Positions 54,019-64,000 are shown, counted from the stretch's first letter. The stretch: 64,000 bases of DNA from RYN-230 sp036497945 (GCA_036497945.1 DASXIN010000141.1:21321-85320); one strand, 5' to 3'. The notes: a model not told the origin generated them from the letters alone. Translations and numbers: made by a program.

Positions 54019-55032
54019 ATGGTCGAAACCGTCACCAGCCAGCCGTCCGGGCGGGCGCCCAGCACGGCCCGGCCACCGGGGCGCCGGGCCGGCCGGGGCG
54101 CCCGGGCGGCCGCGCTGATCCGCCGCTACCGGCTGGCGCCCTACCTGCTGGTGCTGCCCTCGCTGGCCGCGATCGCCCTGGTCCTGCTGTGGCCGGTGAT
54201 CCAGGTGGCGCTCTACTCGTTCCAGAACTACGGGCTGCCACAGACCACCGGGGCGACGCCCACGCAGTGGGTCGGGCTGAGCAATTTCAGCACCACGTTC
54301 AGCGACCCCGAGTTCTGGCTGGCGCTGCGCATCACCGTGCTGTTCGCGGCGGCCTCAGTCACCCTCACGCTGCTCACCGGGACGCTGGTCGGCCTGCTGC
54401 TGAACCGGCTCGGCCGCCTGATGGCGGCCTTGGTCAGCACCGCAGCGCTGATGGCCTGGGCCACCCCTCCGGTCTCCGCCAGCGTTCTGTTCTATTGGCT
54501 TTTTAATCCGGATGGAGGCCTGGTGGATTGGGGCCTGGCCCGGCTTCCGCACTGGCTGGTGGGCAGCACCGACTGGGCCGGCTTCAACTGGACGACCAGC
54601 GGGGCACTGCCCGCCTACTCGGTGGCCACGCTGCTGGTGGTGTGGCAGGCGTTCCCGTTCATCGCGGTGGCCGTGCTCGCCGGGCTCAAGACGGTGCCGG
54701 CCGAGCTGCTCGAGGCGGCCCGAGTGGACGGCGCCGGGGCCTGGCAGGGCTTCTGGAAGATCACCTACCCGCTGCTCAAGCCGATCTTCCTGGTACTGCT
54801 GCTGTTCTCGGTCATCTGGGACTTCAACGTGTTCACCCAGACCTACCTGCTCACCGGCGGCCTAGGTAACCGGGACGAGTACAACCTGTCGCTGTACCTG
54901 TACGACAAGGCGTTCACCTTCCCGCCTAGCTACGGGCTGGGCGGCGCGCTGGCCCTGATCCTGACCATCATCCTGCTCATCGTGACCGTCGGCTATGTGC
55001 GCGCCTCGGTCCGGCAGGGAGCGCTGTCATGA
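54019..55032 (+). CDS. ABC sugar importer permease 1 (MalF-type)
   Basis: 337 residues from ATG 54019, with GAGGAGAG upstream. Six membrane helices; the EAA loop reads ELLEAARVDGAGAWQGFWKITYPLLKP, which contacts the ATPase. It forms the translocation pore with permease 2. The stop overlaps the next start (ATGA). A short low-GC patch lies near 54480-54540. Confidence 0.93.
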   Translation: MVETVTSQPSGRAPSTARPPGRRAGRGARAAALIRRYRLAPYLLVLPSLAAIALVLLWPVIQVALYSFQNYGLPQTTGATPTQWVGLSNFSTTFSDPEFWLALRITVLFAAASVTLTLLTGTLVGLLLNRLGRLMAALVSTAALMAWATPPVSASVLFYWLFNPDGGLVDWGLARLPHWLVGSTDWAGFNWTTSGALPAYSVATLLVVWQAFPFIAVAVLAGLKTVPAELLEAARVDGAGAWQGFWKITYPLLKPIFLVLLLFSVIWDFNVFTQTYLLTGGLGNRDEYNLSLYLYDKAFTFPPSYGLGGALALILTIILLIVTVGYVRASVRQGALS

Positions 55033-55931
55033 CCGCCGCACGCATGGCCGGCGCACGGGCCCGCCCGCGCCCCCGGCGCCAGCTGACCCGCCGTAACGCC
55101 AAGACTTTTTCACTGAACGCCATTGCCGTGCTGGTCGCGCTGCTCACGCTGTTCCCGATTTTCTGGATGGTGTCTACCGCATTCAAGCCGTCCCAGGAGA
55201 TCTACTCGCTGACCCCGCACCTGTGGCCCGCCCACCCCACGCTGGGCAACTTCCACGCCGTGTTCAGCGGCCAGGCGTCCGGGATCGGGTCGTACTGGCT
55301 GTTCTTCCGGAACAGCATGCTGGTCACCCTGTGCACGGTGCTGCTGGCCTCGGTGGTGTCGCTGCTCGCCTCGGTCGCGGTGGCCCGGTACCGGTTCCGG
55401 TTCCGCACCTCCTACCTGATCATGCTGCTGATCGTGCAGATGATCCCGGGGCAGGCGCTGATCATCGCGCTGTTCCTCGACTTCAACCGGCTCAACCTGC
55501 TGCAGAGCCTGCCCGGCCTGATCGTGGTGTACGCGGCGCAGGCGCTGCCGGTGTCGATCTGGATGCTGCGCAACTTCGTGGCCACCGTACCCCGGGAGCT
55601 GGAGGAGGCGGCCGCGGTGGACGGCGCCGGGCCGCTGCGGATCTTCTGGCGCATCCTGTTCCCGCTGGTCGTCCCGGGGCTGATCGCGACCAGCGTGTTC
55701 TCGTTCATCACCGCGTACAACGAGTTCATCGTGGCGCTGACGTTCCTCGGCCAGGCGCACGGCACGTACACGCTGCCGATCTACGTGACCTACTTCTTCG
55801 GCCGCGGCGGCGCGCAGTGGGGGCCGATCATGGCCGCGTCTACCCTGTACACCATCCCGGTGGTGGTGTTCTTCCTGCTGGTGCAGCGCCGGATGACCGG
55901 CGGGCTGGTGGCCGGGGCGGTGAAGGGGTGA
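55029..55931 (+). CDS. ABC sugar importer permease 2 (MalG-type)
   Basis: 300 residues, six membrane helices, the EAA motif in ELEEAAAVDGAGPLRIFWRI, and the typical N-terminal WMVSTAFKPSQEIYSLTP. It partners permease 1. Its stop overlaps the GTG start of the glycosidase gene (GTGA), so import and hydrolysis are coupled. Confidence 0.93.
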   Translation: MTAARMAGARARPRPRRQLTRRNAKTFSLNAIAVLVALLTLFPIFWMVSTAFKPSQEIYSLTPHLWPAHPTLGNFHAVFSGQASGIGSYWLFFRNSMLVTLCTVLLASVVSLLASVAVARYRFRFRTSYLIMLLIVQMIPGQALIIALFLDFNRLNLLQSLPGLIVVYAAQALPVSIWMLRNFVATVPRELEEAAAVDGAGPLRIFWRILFPLVVPGLIATSVFSFITAYNEFIVALTFLGQAHGTYTLPIYVTYFFGRGGAQWGPIMAASTLYTIPVVVFFLLVQRRMTGGLVAGAVKG

Positions 55932-57415
55932 GCGCGGGACTCTCTGACCCAGTTCTCGAGCGGCTGGCTGACGCGGTCTTGATCCCGCCGTTCCCAGGCC
56001 ATGACGCGCCGCGCTGGGTGCTGGACGCGCTGGACCGCGGGCTGGCCGGGGTGACCATCTTCGGCCCGAACATCGCCGGGCCGGAGCAGCTGGCCGAGCT
56101 GACCGCCCAGCTCCGCCGGGCCGGCGGCCAGCCGCTGGTGGCCATCGACGAAGAGGGCGGTGACGTCACCCGGATCGATCACCTGACCGGCAGCCCATAC
56201 CCGGGCAACGCGGCGCTCGGTGCGGTGGACGACGTGACGCTGACCGCGGCGGTGCACCGGGCGCTCGGCCAGGACCTGGCCGAGCTGGGCATCACCGTGG
56301 ACCTGGCGCCGTCGGTGGACGTGAACACCGCGTCCGACAACCCGGTCATCGGAATCCGCTCGTTCGGCTCCGACCCGGACCTGGTGGCCCGGCACGCCGC
56401 GGCCGCCGTCCGCGGGCTGCAGGCAGCCGGCGTGGCCGCGTGCGCCAAGCACTTCCCCGGGCACGGCAGCACCAGCGCGGACACCCATCACGGCATCGTC
56501 ACCGTCGAAGCCGGCCTGGACACGCTGCGCCGCCGCGACCTGGTGCCGTTCGCCGCGGCCATCGCCGCCGGGGTGAACGGGGTGATGCCCGGGCACCTGC
56601 GGGTGCCCGAGCTGACCGGGGCGCTGCCCGCGACGCTGTCCGCCGCGGCGCAGACCGGCCTGCTCCGCGGTGAGCTGGGCTTCACCGGAGTGATCATCTC
56701 CGACGCGCTGGAGATGCGCGCGGTCAGCGTGGTGTACGGCCTGGCCGAGGCGGCGGTGCGCGCGGTGGCGGCCGGCACCGACCTGCTCTGCCTGGGCCGG
56801 GACACCGGCCAGGACGGCTACCTAGCCGTCCGCGGTGCGCTGGCCGAGGCGCTGGCCAGCGGCCGTCTGCCCGCCGAGCGGCTGGAGCAGGCCGAGCAGA
56901 GCGTGGCCCGGCTGCGCTCCTGGCTGGCCGGGCAGACCGGGCCGGACCGGCCGGACGGCCGGGCGGAGCGGGCCCGCATCGGGCTGGCCGCGGCGCGCCG
57001 GGCCGTCCAGGTCTCCGCCCCACCGGGCCCGCTGCCCGACCCGGTCGTGCTGCAGCTCGGCGCGCCGGAGAACATCGCAGTGGGCAGCGTGCCGTGGGGG
57101 CTGGCGCCGTGGGTCCCGGCCCGCCGCCTGCAGCGCGCCCCGGCCAGCCTGGCCGACGGCGAGACGGTGCCGGTCATCGACGCGGCGCTCGCCGAGTCGG
57201 TCGGGCGGCCGCTGATCGTGGTGGTCCGCGACGCGCACCGGCACCCGGCGGCGCAGGCCGTGGTCACCGGCCTGCTGGCCGCCCGGCCGGACGTGGTGGT
57301 GCTGGACATGGGCCTGCCGTTCTGGCAGCCCCCGGGTGGGCTGCACGTGGCCACCTACGGCGCGGCCCGGGCCAGCGCCCAGGCCGCGGCGGAAGTCCTG
57401 GGGCTGGCCCGCTGA
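55928..57415 (+). CDS. GH3 beta-N-acetylglucosaminidase (NagZ-like)
   Basis: 495 residues from GTG 55928. The GH3 barrel has the NagZ signature KHFPGHGSTSADTHHG (Lys174 to His188, with the Asp-His dyad of the catalytic loop) and nucleophile Asp259 in IISDALEM. A second C-terminal domain (about 340-495) is present, as in longer actinobacterial members. No signal peptide, so it acts in the cytoplasm on imported GlcNAc- or muropeptide-type sugars. It is the last gene of the ROK-controlled importer operon. Confidence 0.92.
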   Translation: MSAGLSDPVLERLADAVLIPPFPGHDAPRWVLDALDRGLAGVTIFGPNIAGPEQLAELTAQLRRAGGQPLVAIDEEGGDVTRIDHLTGSPYPGNAALGAVDDVTLTAAVHRALGQDLAELGITVDLAPSVDVNTASDNPVIGIRSFGSDPDLVARHAAAAVRGLQAAGVAACAKHFPGHGSTSADTHHGIVTVEAGLDTLRRRDLVPFAAAIAAGVNGVMPGHLRVPELTGALPATLSAAAQTGLLRGELGFTGVIISDALEMRAVSVVYGLAEAAVRAVAAGTDLLCLGRDTGQDGYLAVRGALAEALASGRLPAERLEQAEQSVARLRSWLAGQTGPDRPDGRAERARIGLAAARRAVQVSAPPGPLPDPVVLQLGAPENIAVGSVPWGLAPWVPARRLQRAPASLADGETVPVIDAALAESVGRPLIVVVRDAHRHPAAQAVVTGLLAARPDVVVLDMGLPFWQPPGGLHVATYGAARASAQAAAEVLGLAR

Positions 57416-57470
57416 CTAACTGCGGACCAGCCCACCCGGCCGTTATCCGGTCCGGAAGCACGCCAGTTAG
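57416..57470 (+). terminator. Nested inverted repeats after the GH3 gene
   Basis: Outer arms CTAACTG / CAGTTAG (57416-57422, 57464-57470) enclose inner arms CGGACC / GGTCCG (57423-57428, 57449-57454). A likely terminator of the importer operon. Confidence 0.45.
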
Positions 57471-57551
57471 CTGTGCGATTCCCTACTAAATCGGGTCGGA
57501 GTCGGCCCCGCCTGGCCCGGCCACCCCTCGGCAAGCTGCATAATGCTGGAC

Positions 57552-58001
57552 ATGAGGCTGTCTGCCCGTGCTGACTACGCGCTGCGCGCCGCGGTGGAAC
57601 TGGCCGCCGCTGAAGGCGGTCATATCACCGCCGAACAACTGGCGCGGGCGCAGCACATCCCGGGGAAGTTCCTGGAGGCGATCCTGACCCAGCTCCGCCG
57701 GGCTGGCCTGGTCCGCAGCCAGCGCGGCCCGGAAGGCGGCTTCTGGCTGGCCAAGCCGGCCGCGGACATCGCACTGGCCGACATCATCCGGGCCATCGAC
57801 GGGCAGCTGGTCGGGGTGCGCGGCGAGCGCCCGGAGAACATCGGCTACATCGGCGTGGCCGAGCCGCTGCAGAGCGTCTGGATCGCTCTGCGCGCCAACG
57901 AGCGGGCCATCCTGGAGGAAGTCACCCTGGAGCACATCGCGACCGGGCGGCTGCCGGAGCGGGTCCTCGAGCTGACCAACGACCCGCGCGCCTGGGCCTG
58001 A
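57552..58001 (+). CDS. Rrf2-family transcriptional regulator without cluster cysteines
   Basis: 149 residues from ATG 57552, the conserved MRLSARADYALRA start; an ATG at 57543 is possible. The winged helix has ITAEQLARAQHIPGKFLEAI and LRRAGLVRSQRGPEGGFWLA. The three cysteines that bind Fe-S in IscR, NsrR and RsrR are absent, so it cannot use that sensing mode. The next gene, of unknown function, is 52 bases downstream and may be its target. Confidence 0.9.
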   Translation: MRLSARADYALRAAVELAAAEGGHITAEQLARAQHIPGKFLEAILTQLRRAGLVRSQRGPEGGFWLAKPAADIALADIIRAIDGQLVGVRGERPENIGYIGVAEPLQSVWIALRANERAILEEVTLEHIATGRLPERVLELTNDPRAWA

Positions 58002-58053
58002 GCCCGGCCAATACCCGGTTGGCAGCGCCGCGCGCGGCTGCGAGCATCCAAGG

Positions 58054-59055
58054 GTGAATGGGCCAGCCTGGAGTGCTGCCGTCGGGGAAGCCGACTGGAT
58101 CGGCCCGCGGCTGCGGCCGCTGGACTCGGGCCAGGTGACGTCGGTGGTGCCGGCTGGTTTCGCCGCCTACGCCCGGGTGCTGCATCCGGCCGAGGAGCCG
58201 CTCACCGGCGACCGTCTGGTCCGCTGGGCCGAGGTGGCGGCGTGGAGCGGGCAGCCGCTGCGCCCGGACGCCCAGTTCCACTCGATCGCGCTGCCGCCGG
58301 TGCGGCCCAGCCGGCCGGCCCCGTGGGCCAGCCAGGGGCCGCGCCAGGGCAGCCTGTACCCGCCGGACGCCGAGGCGCTAGCCAGCCTGGCCCGGCACTG
58401 GACTGCGACACCGGATCGGTGCTGGTTCTGCGTCTGGGACGGCTACGGCGGGCCCACGGTCATGCTTACCCCGCCGGGCCAGCCCGGGCGGCCGCTACCC
58501 GACCCACTGCCCGCCGGGGTCCGGTCCGGGCCGCGGGTCCGGCTGCCGGGCCGCGAGTACCTGCTGTACACCGGGCGGGCCGAGGATGTGGCCGCGCCGG
58601 TCCTGGCCGGCCAAGACCAGACCGCGAACCTGTGCTGGCCGGACGACCGGGCCTGGTGTGTGGCCAGCGCGATCGACCTGGGCTGGAGCTATGTCGGCGG
58701 CCCGGCCGGGCTCATTGAGCAGGTCCTGGCGGACCACCGGATCGAGGCGCTGCCCGCCAGTCCGGATGACCCGGTGAGCCGGGTGGAGGACTGGGTGGAC
58801 GCGTGGGCGCTGGCCGCGACGGAGCAGCTGATGGCGGTGGGCACGGCCATCGTGGACACGTCACGCGGCACGATCCGGGCCAGGCTGCGCCGCCCGTCCT
58901 GGCACGGCGCCGGGCAGCTGGAGGTCGGCAGCACCGGGGACAACGGGGTCAGTGGGGGTAGCAGCACGCGGCTCAGCCGGGGCACGGACGCAGACCTGCG
59001 CAGCGAAATCTACGTCCGGCTCACCTGGGAGCTGATCGAACTGGTCGGTGCCTAG
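58054..59055 (+). CDS. Conserved hypothetical protein
   Basis: 333 residues from GTG 58054. No recognised domain, signal peptide or membrane helix. Trp-rich blocks stand out: WIGPRLRPLDSGQVTSVVP, CWFCVWDGYG and CWPDDRAWCVASAIDLGWSY, with four Cys, two of them in WFCVW and AWCVA. It looks like a soluble globular actinobacterial protein of unknown function. It follows the Rrf2 gene on the same strand and ends 17 bases before clgR. Confidence 0.72.
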   Translation: MNGPAWSAAVGEADWIGPRLRPLDSGQVTSVVPAGFAAYARVLHPAEEPLTGDRLVRWAEVAAWSGQPLRPDAQFHSIALPPVRPSRPAPWASQGPRQGSLYPPDAEALASLARHWTATPDRCWFCVWDGYGGPTVMLTPPGQPGRPLPDPLPAGVRSGPRVRLPGREYLLYTGRAEDVAAPVLAGQDQTANLCWPDDRAWCVASAIDLGWSYVGGPAGLIEQVLADHRIEALPASPDDPVSRVEDWVDAWALAATEQLMAVGTAIVDTSRGTIRARLRRPSWHGAGQLEVGSTGDNGVSGGSSTRLSRGTDADLRSEIYVRLTWELIELVGA

Positions 59056-59072
59056 CGGTCAGGCTGTATCCC

Positions 59073-59555
59073 TCAGACAGGGACCATGTCGGTCATGTCG
59101 CGGACCCGCCTGGATACCTCGTCGAACGCCGGGTGGTCCTCGTTCACGCCGACTGGGTGCAGCACCGGCTCGGAGTCCATGCCGCGGGTGCGCCCGGCCG
59201 GTACGCGGAGCTCGGGCCGGACGCCGAACGCCCGGGCGGCGGGCAGCTGGTCCAGCCTGCGCTCGCCGTCCCGCGCCGGGGCCGGGCCCGCCGGGGTGAG
59301 CACGGCCGACTCGTTCTGCAGCTCGGCCAGGGCGAAGCTGTCCGAGACCTCACCCAGCACGTGGGACAGCGGGGTGTTCAGCGCCGAGCAGATGGCCGCC
59401 AGCAGCTCGGAAGAGGCTTCCTTCTGGCCGCGTTCCACCTCGGACAGGTAACCGAGAGACACCCGGGCTGCGGCTGATACCTCGCGGAGGGTGCGACCCT
59501 GCCGCTGACGTAGCCGCCGCAACACGTCACCAAGCAAGTGACGAAGCAGGACCAT
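59073..59555 (-). CDS. clgR: ClgR-type XRE regulator
   Basis: 160 residues. The helix-turn-helix is nearly identical in pattern to mycobacterial and streptomycete ClgR: RQRQGRTLREVSAAARVSLG and YLSEVERGQKEASSELLAAI. ClgR activates clpP, clpC and other proteostasis genes and is itself a Clp substrate. The family's C-terminal degron is short hydrophobic; here the end is MTDMVPV. It is downstream of cinA in the conserved ftsK-pgsA-cinA-clgR order. Confidence 0.93.
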   Translation of the reverse strand: MVLLRHLLGDVLRRLRQRQGRTLREVSAAARVSLGYLSEVERGQKEASSELLAAICSALNTPLSHVLGEVSDSFALAELQNESAVLTPAGPAPARDGERRLDQLPAARAFGVRPELRVPAGRTRGMDSEPVLHPVGVNEDHPAFDEVSRRVRDMTDMVPV

Positions 59556-59669
59556 CGCCGCACTCCCTTCCGCGAAGTGTCTCTTTCGTTAGGACCACCG
59601 TACCCGCCCTTACCGACAGTAGGGACAGCGCCCGTGGCCGTGTTCGCTGCTAACGTAACACTGTAATCA
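59556..59669 (-). promoter_or_regulatory. clgR promoter region
   Basis: 114 bases between cinA and clgR, less GC-rich than the genes. It contains GTTCGCTGCTAACG (59643-59656), a partly symmetrical element in the place where ClgR autoregulation would be expected. No firm match to a published box is claimed. Confidence 0.35.
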
Positions 59670-60206
59670 TCAGGTCTCTTCCCGCATCATGACAAGGAGC
59701 AACGCCAGGGCTTCGGTGACAGTTTGGCCGCGGATGTCGTTCCTGCTCCCGGCCAGGTCAAGCCGGCGGACCTGGGGTTGGCCGTCACGTTGGCCAGTCT
59801 GCCTGACGGCCGGGCCGCTGTCCCCCCGGGTAGCGGCAATGTACACAGTGCCCACCGGCTTGCCCTCGGCCGGGTCAGGGCCCGCCACCCCGGTGGTGGC
59901 CAGCCCGAACGTGGCGCCCAGCCGGGCCCGCACGCCCTCGGCCATGGCCCGCGCGGTCTCGGCCGAGACCGCACCGCAGGTGTCCAGCACAGCCTGGTCC
60001 ACGCCGAGCAGGCTGGCCTTGAGGTCGCTCGCGTAGGCCACGATGCCGCCGCGGAACACCACCGAGGCACCGGGCACGCTGGCCAGCGCCGCGGCCAGCA
60101 GCCCGCCGGTCAGCGACTCGGCCACCGCGACATGCTGCCGGCCCGCGGTCAGCTCGGCGACCACCTGCTGCGCCGCCGCCACCGCGCTGCTGTCCGGGCC
60201 GGTCAC
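59670..60206 (-). CDS. cinA: CinA-family nicotinamide-nucleotide amidohydrolase
   Basis: 178 residues from GTG 60206, overlapping the pgsA stop (GTGA). The compact CinA C-terminal domain has VAVAESLTGGLLAAALASVP, YASDLKASLLGVD and LATTGVAGPDPAEGKPVGTV. It deamidates NMN in pyridine nucleotide salvage (PncC activity). It lacks the N-terminal molybdopterin-like domain of long CinA. Part of the leftward conserved chain. Confidence 0.95.
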   Translation of the reverse strand: MTGPDSSAVAAAQQVVAELTAGRQHVAVAESLTGGLLAAALASVPGASVVFRGGIVAYASDLKASLLGVDQAVLDTCGAVSAETARAMAEGVRARLGATFGLATTGVAGPDPAEGKPVGTVYIAATRGDSGPAVRQTGQRDGQPQVRRLDLAGSRNDIRGQTVTEALALLLVMMREET

Positions 60207-60837
60207 CGGCCGTCCCCGGCCGCCTCGTGCGCCGCCCGGCTGCGGCGGCGCAGCCGGACCGCCCGGATCGCGTAGTCCGCCCCGGTGACCAGGGTGACGG
60301 CCACGGCCGCGCCCATCACCACCTCGCGGAGCAGGGCCGGCGGCCCGGGCACCACGTACAGCGCGATGGCCAGCACCTGCAGCAGGGTCTTCAGCTTGCC
60401 GCCCCGGCTGGCCGCGATCACCCCGTGCCGGAGCACCCAGAACCGCAGCCCGGTGACCGCGACCTCGCGGGCCAGGATGACGGCCGTGACCCACCAGGCG
60501 AGTTCGCCCTGGGCGGACAGGGTGACCAGGGCTGCCCCGGTCAGCGCCTTGTCCGCGATCGGGTCGGCGATCTTCCCGAAGTCGGTGATCAGGCCGCGCT
60601 GCCGGGCGATCCGGCCGTCCAGCATGTCGGTGGCCGACGCGGCCAGGAACACCAGCAGCGCGGTGATCCGCGCGCCGGTGCCGCCCGCCACCAGGAACAG
60701 CACGAACACCGGGACCAGCAGCAGCCGCAGCACGGTCAGCGCGTTGGCCAGGTTGAGCACGCCGGGCGCCGGGACGGCACTGGGCGGGGCGGCCCGCCGC
60801 GGCGGCGTTCCGCCGCTGGTGCCTGCGGCGGGCTGGC

Positions 60838-60841
<4 letters not shown>
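60203..60841 (-). CDS. pgsA: CDP-diacylglycerol-glycerol-3-phosphate 3-phosphatidyltransferase
   Basis: 212 residues. Makes phosphatidylglycerol phosphate from CDP-diacylglycerol. The CDP-alcohol phosphotransferase motif D-x2-D-G-x2-AR-x8-G-x3-D-x3-D is visible as DMLDGRIARQRG then DFGKIADPIADK. Several membrane helices follow. A Pro/Ala-rich N-terminal tail of about 27 residues precedes the family start (PGVLNLANALTVLRL). It overlaps rimO (ATGA) and cinA. Confidence 0.95.
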
Positions 60842-62346
<1,505 letters not shown>

Positions 62347-62389
62347 ACCGGAAGCCTACTGGTCCTGTCGCGGCGGCTTGTCCGCCGCG

Positions 62390-63148
62390 CTAGCCCGTGA
62401 CCGGCCTGCCGGGCCCCAGGCTCAGCGTGACCGGCTGCCCGGCCGAACCGGGCGAGCCCAGTTTCTTCCCGTTCACGGTGAGCACGATCCCGCCCGGGTT
62501 GCCGATGTCCATGTTCACCGAGCGGTCGAAGGTCCACGTCTTGGAACTGCCGCCGACGATGTACGCCTGGGTCAGGAACCGGCCATCCGGTTTGGTGAAC
62601 TCCACCCAGCAGTCCTGGATGGCGGTCAGGCTGATCACCACGTTCTGGCGCGGCGTCACGGACGTGGACGGCGTCGGGGTGGCCGCCGCCCTGGCCGGAT
62701 GAGTGCGATGGTGTGACCCGAGCGAATGGTCGATGTTGCTGGCCGCCGCGTTGTTGGCCGAGTGCGAGGCCGACGAGTTGACCACGTGGTAGATCCCGTA
62801 CCCGGCCACCACGGCCAGCACCAGGATCATGGCCAGGGTCCAGTTTGGCCGCCGCCGCTCCCTGATCTTGATCGGGGTGGCCGGCTCGAAGACGTCCGCC
62901 GCCCGGATGGCTTGGGGCGCACCATGCTGCGCGTCGTACTCGCGGATTAGCTCCTCATCGTCCGTGCCGACCGCCCGGGCAATACTCCGGATATGGCCGC
63001 GGGCATAAAAGTCGCCCCCGCAAGCGGAGAAATCTCCGCGTTCGATCCCGCGGATGATTGTCTCTCTGATGCAGGTTCGCTGACTTACCTGCGTAATGGT
63101 GAGACCCGCCTGGCGGCGCGCATCCGCCAGGGTGTCACCAATGCTCAC
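62390..63148 (-). CDS. RodZ-like helix-turn-helix membrane protein (HTH_25/DUF4115)
   Basis: 252 residues from GTG 63148, with GGAGG 7 bases upstream; an upstream in-frame start at 63250 is rejected. The N-terminal HTH_25 has IGDTLADARRQAGLTITQVS, RTCIRETIIRGIERGDFSA and FYARGHIRSIARAVG. A single membrane helix (WTLAMILVLAVVAGYGIYHV) and an extracytoplasmic DUF4115 domain follow. RodZ proteins link the cytoskeleton and cell-wall synthesis; in actinobacteria this gene sits between ftsK and rimO, as here. Confidence 0.92.
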   Translation of the reverse strand: MSIGDTLADARRQAGLTITQVSQRTCIRETIIRGIERGDFSACGGDFYARGHIRSIARAVGTDDEELIREYDAQHGAPQAIRAADVFEPATPIKIRERRRPNWTLAMILVLAVVAGYGIYHVVNSSASHSANNAAASNIDHSLGSHHRTHPARAAATPTPSTSVTPRQNVVISLTAIQDCWVEFTKPDGRFLTQAYIVGGSSKTWTFDRSVNMDIGNPGGIVLTVNGKKLGSPGSAGQPVTLSLGPGRPVTG

Positions 63149-63268
63149 GCCGCGCCTCCACTGCCATATTGCACTGCGGCCGCCCCGGGGTGCGGGAGCA
63201 GTAACCGGATGTGAGCAGCCCAGGCTACCCACAAGTGTAGACATCCCCATGCTGGCCGTGGCCCAAGC

Positions 63269-64000
63269 TCAGTCCTGCCCGCCGCGAAGCGAATCAATCA
63301 CGCTGTCCGCGTCCTCCGGCCGGACCAGCACGTCCCTGGCCTTGGAGCCCTCGCTCGGCCCGACGATGTTGCGGCTCTCCAGCAGATCCATCAGCCGGCC
63401 GGCCTTGGCAAAGCCCACACGCAGCTTGCGCTGCAGCATCGAGGTCGACCCGAACTGGGTGCGGATGACCAGGTCCGCGGCCTGCAGCAGCAGTTCGAGG
63501 TCATCGCCGATGTCCGCGTCGATGTCCCGCTTGGCCCCTTCCGGGGCGGCCACGTCGTCCCGGTAGGTGGGCTGCTCCTGGTCCTTGCAGTGCGCGACGA
63601 CCCCGCGGATCTCTTTCTCGGTCACGAACGCGTTCTGCAGCCGAATCGGCTTGCTCGCGCCCATTGGCAGGAACAGGCAGTCGCCCTGGCCGACCAGTTT
63701 CTCCGCGCCGGGCTGGTCCAGGATGACCCGGCTGTCGGTCAGGCTGGATGTGGCGAACGCCAGCCGGGACGGCACGTTGGCCTTGATCAGGCCGGTCACC
63801 ACGTCCACCGAGGGCCGCTGGGTGGCCAGCACCAGGTGGATCCAGGCGGCCCGGGCCAGCTGGGTGATCCTGACTACCGAATCTTCAACGTCCCGCGGCG
63901 CGATCATAATCAGGTCGGCCAGCTCGTCGACGATGACCAGCAGGTACGGGTAGGGCACGTAGACCCGCTCGCTGCCCGGCGGCGCGGTCAGCTTGCCCGC
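63269..64000 (-). CDS. ftsK: DNA translocase FtsK, C-terminal part (5' end outside window)
   Basis: 244 residues visible, open to the right edge. The motor domain end shows the Walker B YLLVIVDELADLI, RAAWIHLVLATQRPSVDVVT and KANVPSRLAFATSS. The C-terminal gamma winged helix is present: LELLLQAADLVIRTQFGSTS and MLQRKLRVGFAKAGRLMDLL, which reads KOPS sites. FtsK pumps chromosome DNA through the division septum. It heads the leftward conserved chain. Confidence 0.96.
   Translation of the reverse strand, partial: AGKLTAPPGSERVYVPYPYLLVIVDELADLIMIAPRDVEDSVVRITQLARAAWIHLVLATQRPSVDVVTGLIKANVPSRLAFATSSLTDSRVILDQPGAEKLVGQGDCLFLPMGASKPIRLQNAFVTEKEIRGVVAHCKDQEQPTYRDDVAAPEGAKRDIDADIGDDLELLLQAADLVIRTQFGSTSMLQRKLRVGFAKAGRLMDLLESRNIVGPSEGSKARDVLVRPEDADSVIDSLRGGQD

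Overview
The window is chromosomal DNA from a high-GC Gram-positive bacterium (Actinomycetota). Coding sequence is strongly GC-biased at third positions, there are many GTG starts and stop/start overlaps, and several actinobacterial marker genes are present: clgR, a DUF3046 gene near recA, a mycothiol-type maleylpyruvate isomerase-fold protein, a DUF4190/septum-formation protein and a SigE-family sigma factor. Gene content suggests a soil-type filamentous or related actinomycete. The genus cannot be fixed from the sequence. No rRNA, tRNA, CRISPR array, insertion sequence or prophage was found.

Layout. (1) 1-9.2 kb: the end of a NarL-type two-component system, convergent with a four-gene operon. 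That operon encodes two CusA/CzcA-class RND permeases, one very small lipoprotein adaptor and one lipoprotein of unknown function. (2) 9.4-15 kb: lepA, rpsT, holA, an MDMPI-fold protein and hutI, followed by about 1 kb of non-coding DNA containing several palindromes (15.0-16.0 kb). (3) 16-32.8 kb: a conserved minus-strand chain (hflX, dapF, miaA, miaB, rny, recX). Plus-strand genes are set into it: aceB-glcDEF (glycolate to glyoxylate to malate), a PadR regulator and an S9 peptidase. (4) 32.8-37.9 kb: recA carrying a 437-residue intein of the mycobacterial RecA type, a divergent SDR/LysR pair and DUF3046. (5) 38-59 kb: a more variable stretch. It holds a DUF4190 protein, the giant helicase Lhr, a GH25 muramidase, a P450, a phosphodiester-glycosidase-like lipoprotein, an MFS/ArsR pair, a SigE-family sigma factor with its partner, and a ROK-controlled ABC sugar importer with a NagZ-like GH3 enzyme, then an Rrf2 regulator and an unknown protein. 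(6) 59-64 kb: the conserved ftsK - RodZ-like - rimO - pgsA - cinA - clgR chain, read leftwards and entered from the right edge.

How it works together. The RND operon looks like a cell-envelope export system adapted to a single-membrane cell, with the neighbouring two-component system as a possible regulator. aceB and glcDEF form a complete route from glycolate to malate. The ROK/ABC/GH3 block reads as uptake and intracellular hydrolysis of an amino-sugar oligosaccharide. The recA locus has a clear SOS box and an intein. The recA sequence just upstream of the intein has anomalously low GC, which looks like a co-conversion scar of intein homing. Other unexplained signals are three 32-bp phased repeats before the S9 peptidase, a 16-bp perfect stem over the miaA leader, a repeat-like spacer between glcD and glcE, and a relic of a ROK gene 3' end at 47.0 kb. 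No clearly new multi-gene defence or mobile system was found. The best candidates for new biology are the RND operon, the recA conversion tract and the regulatory repeats.
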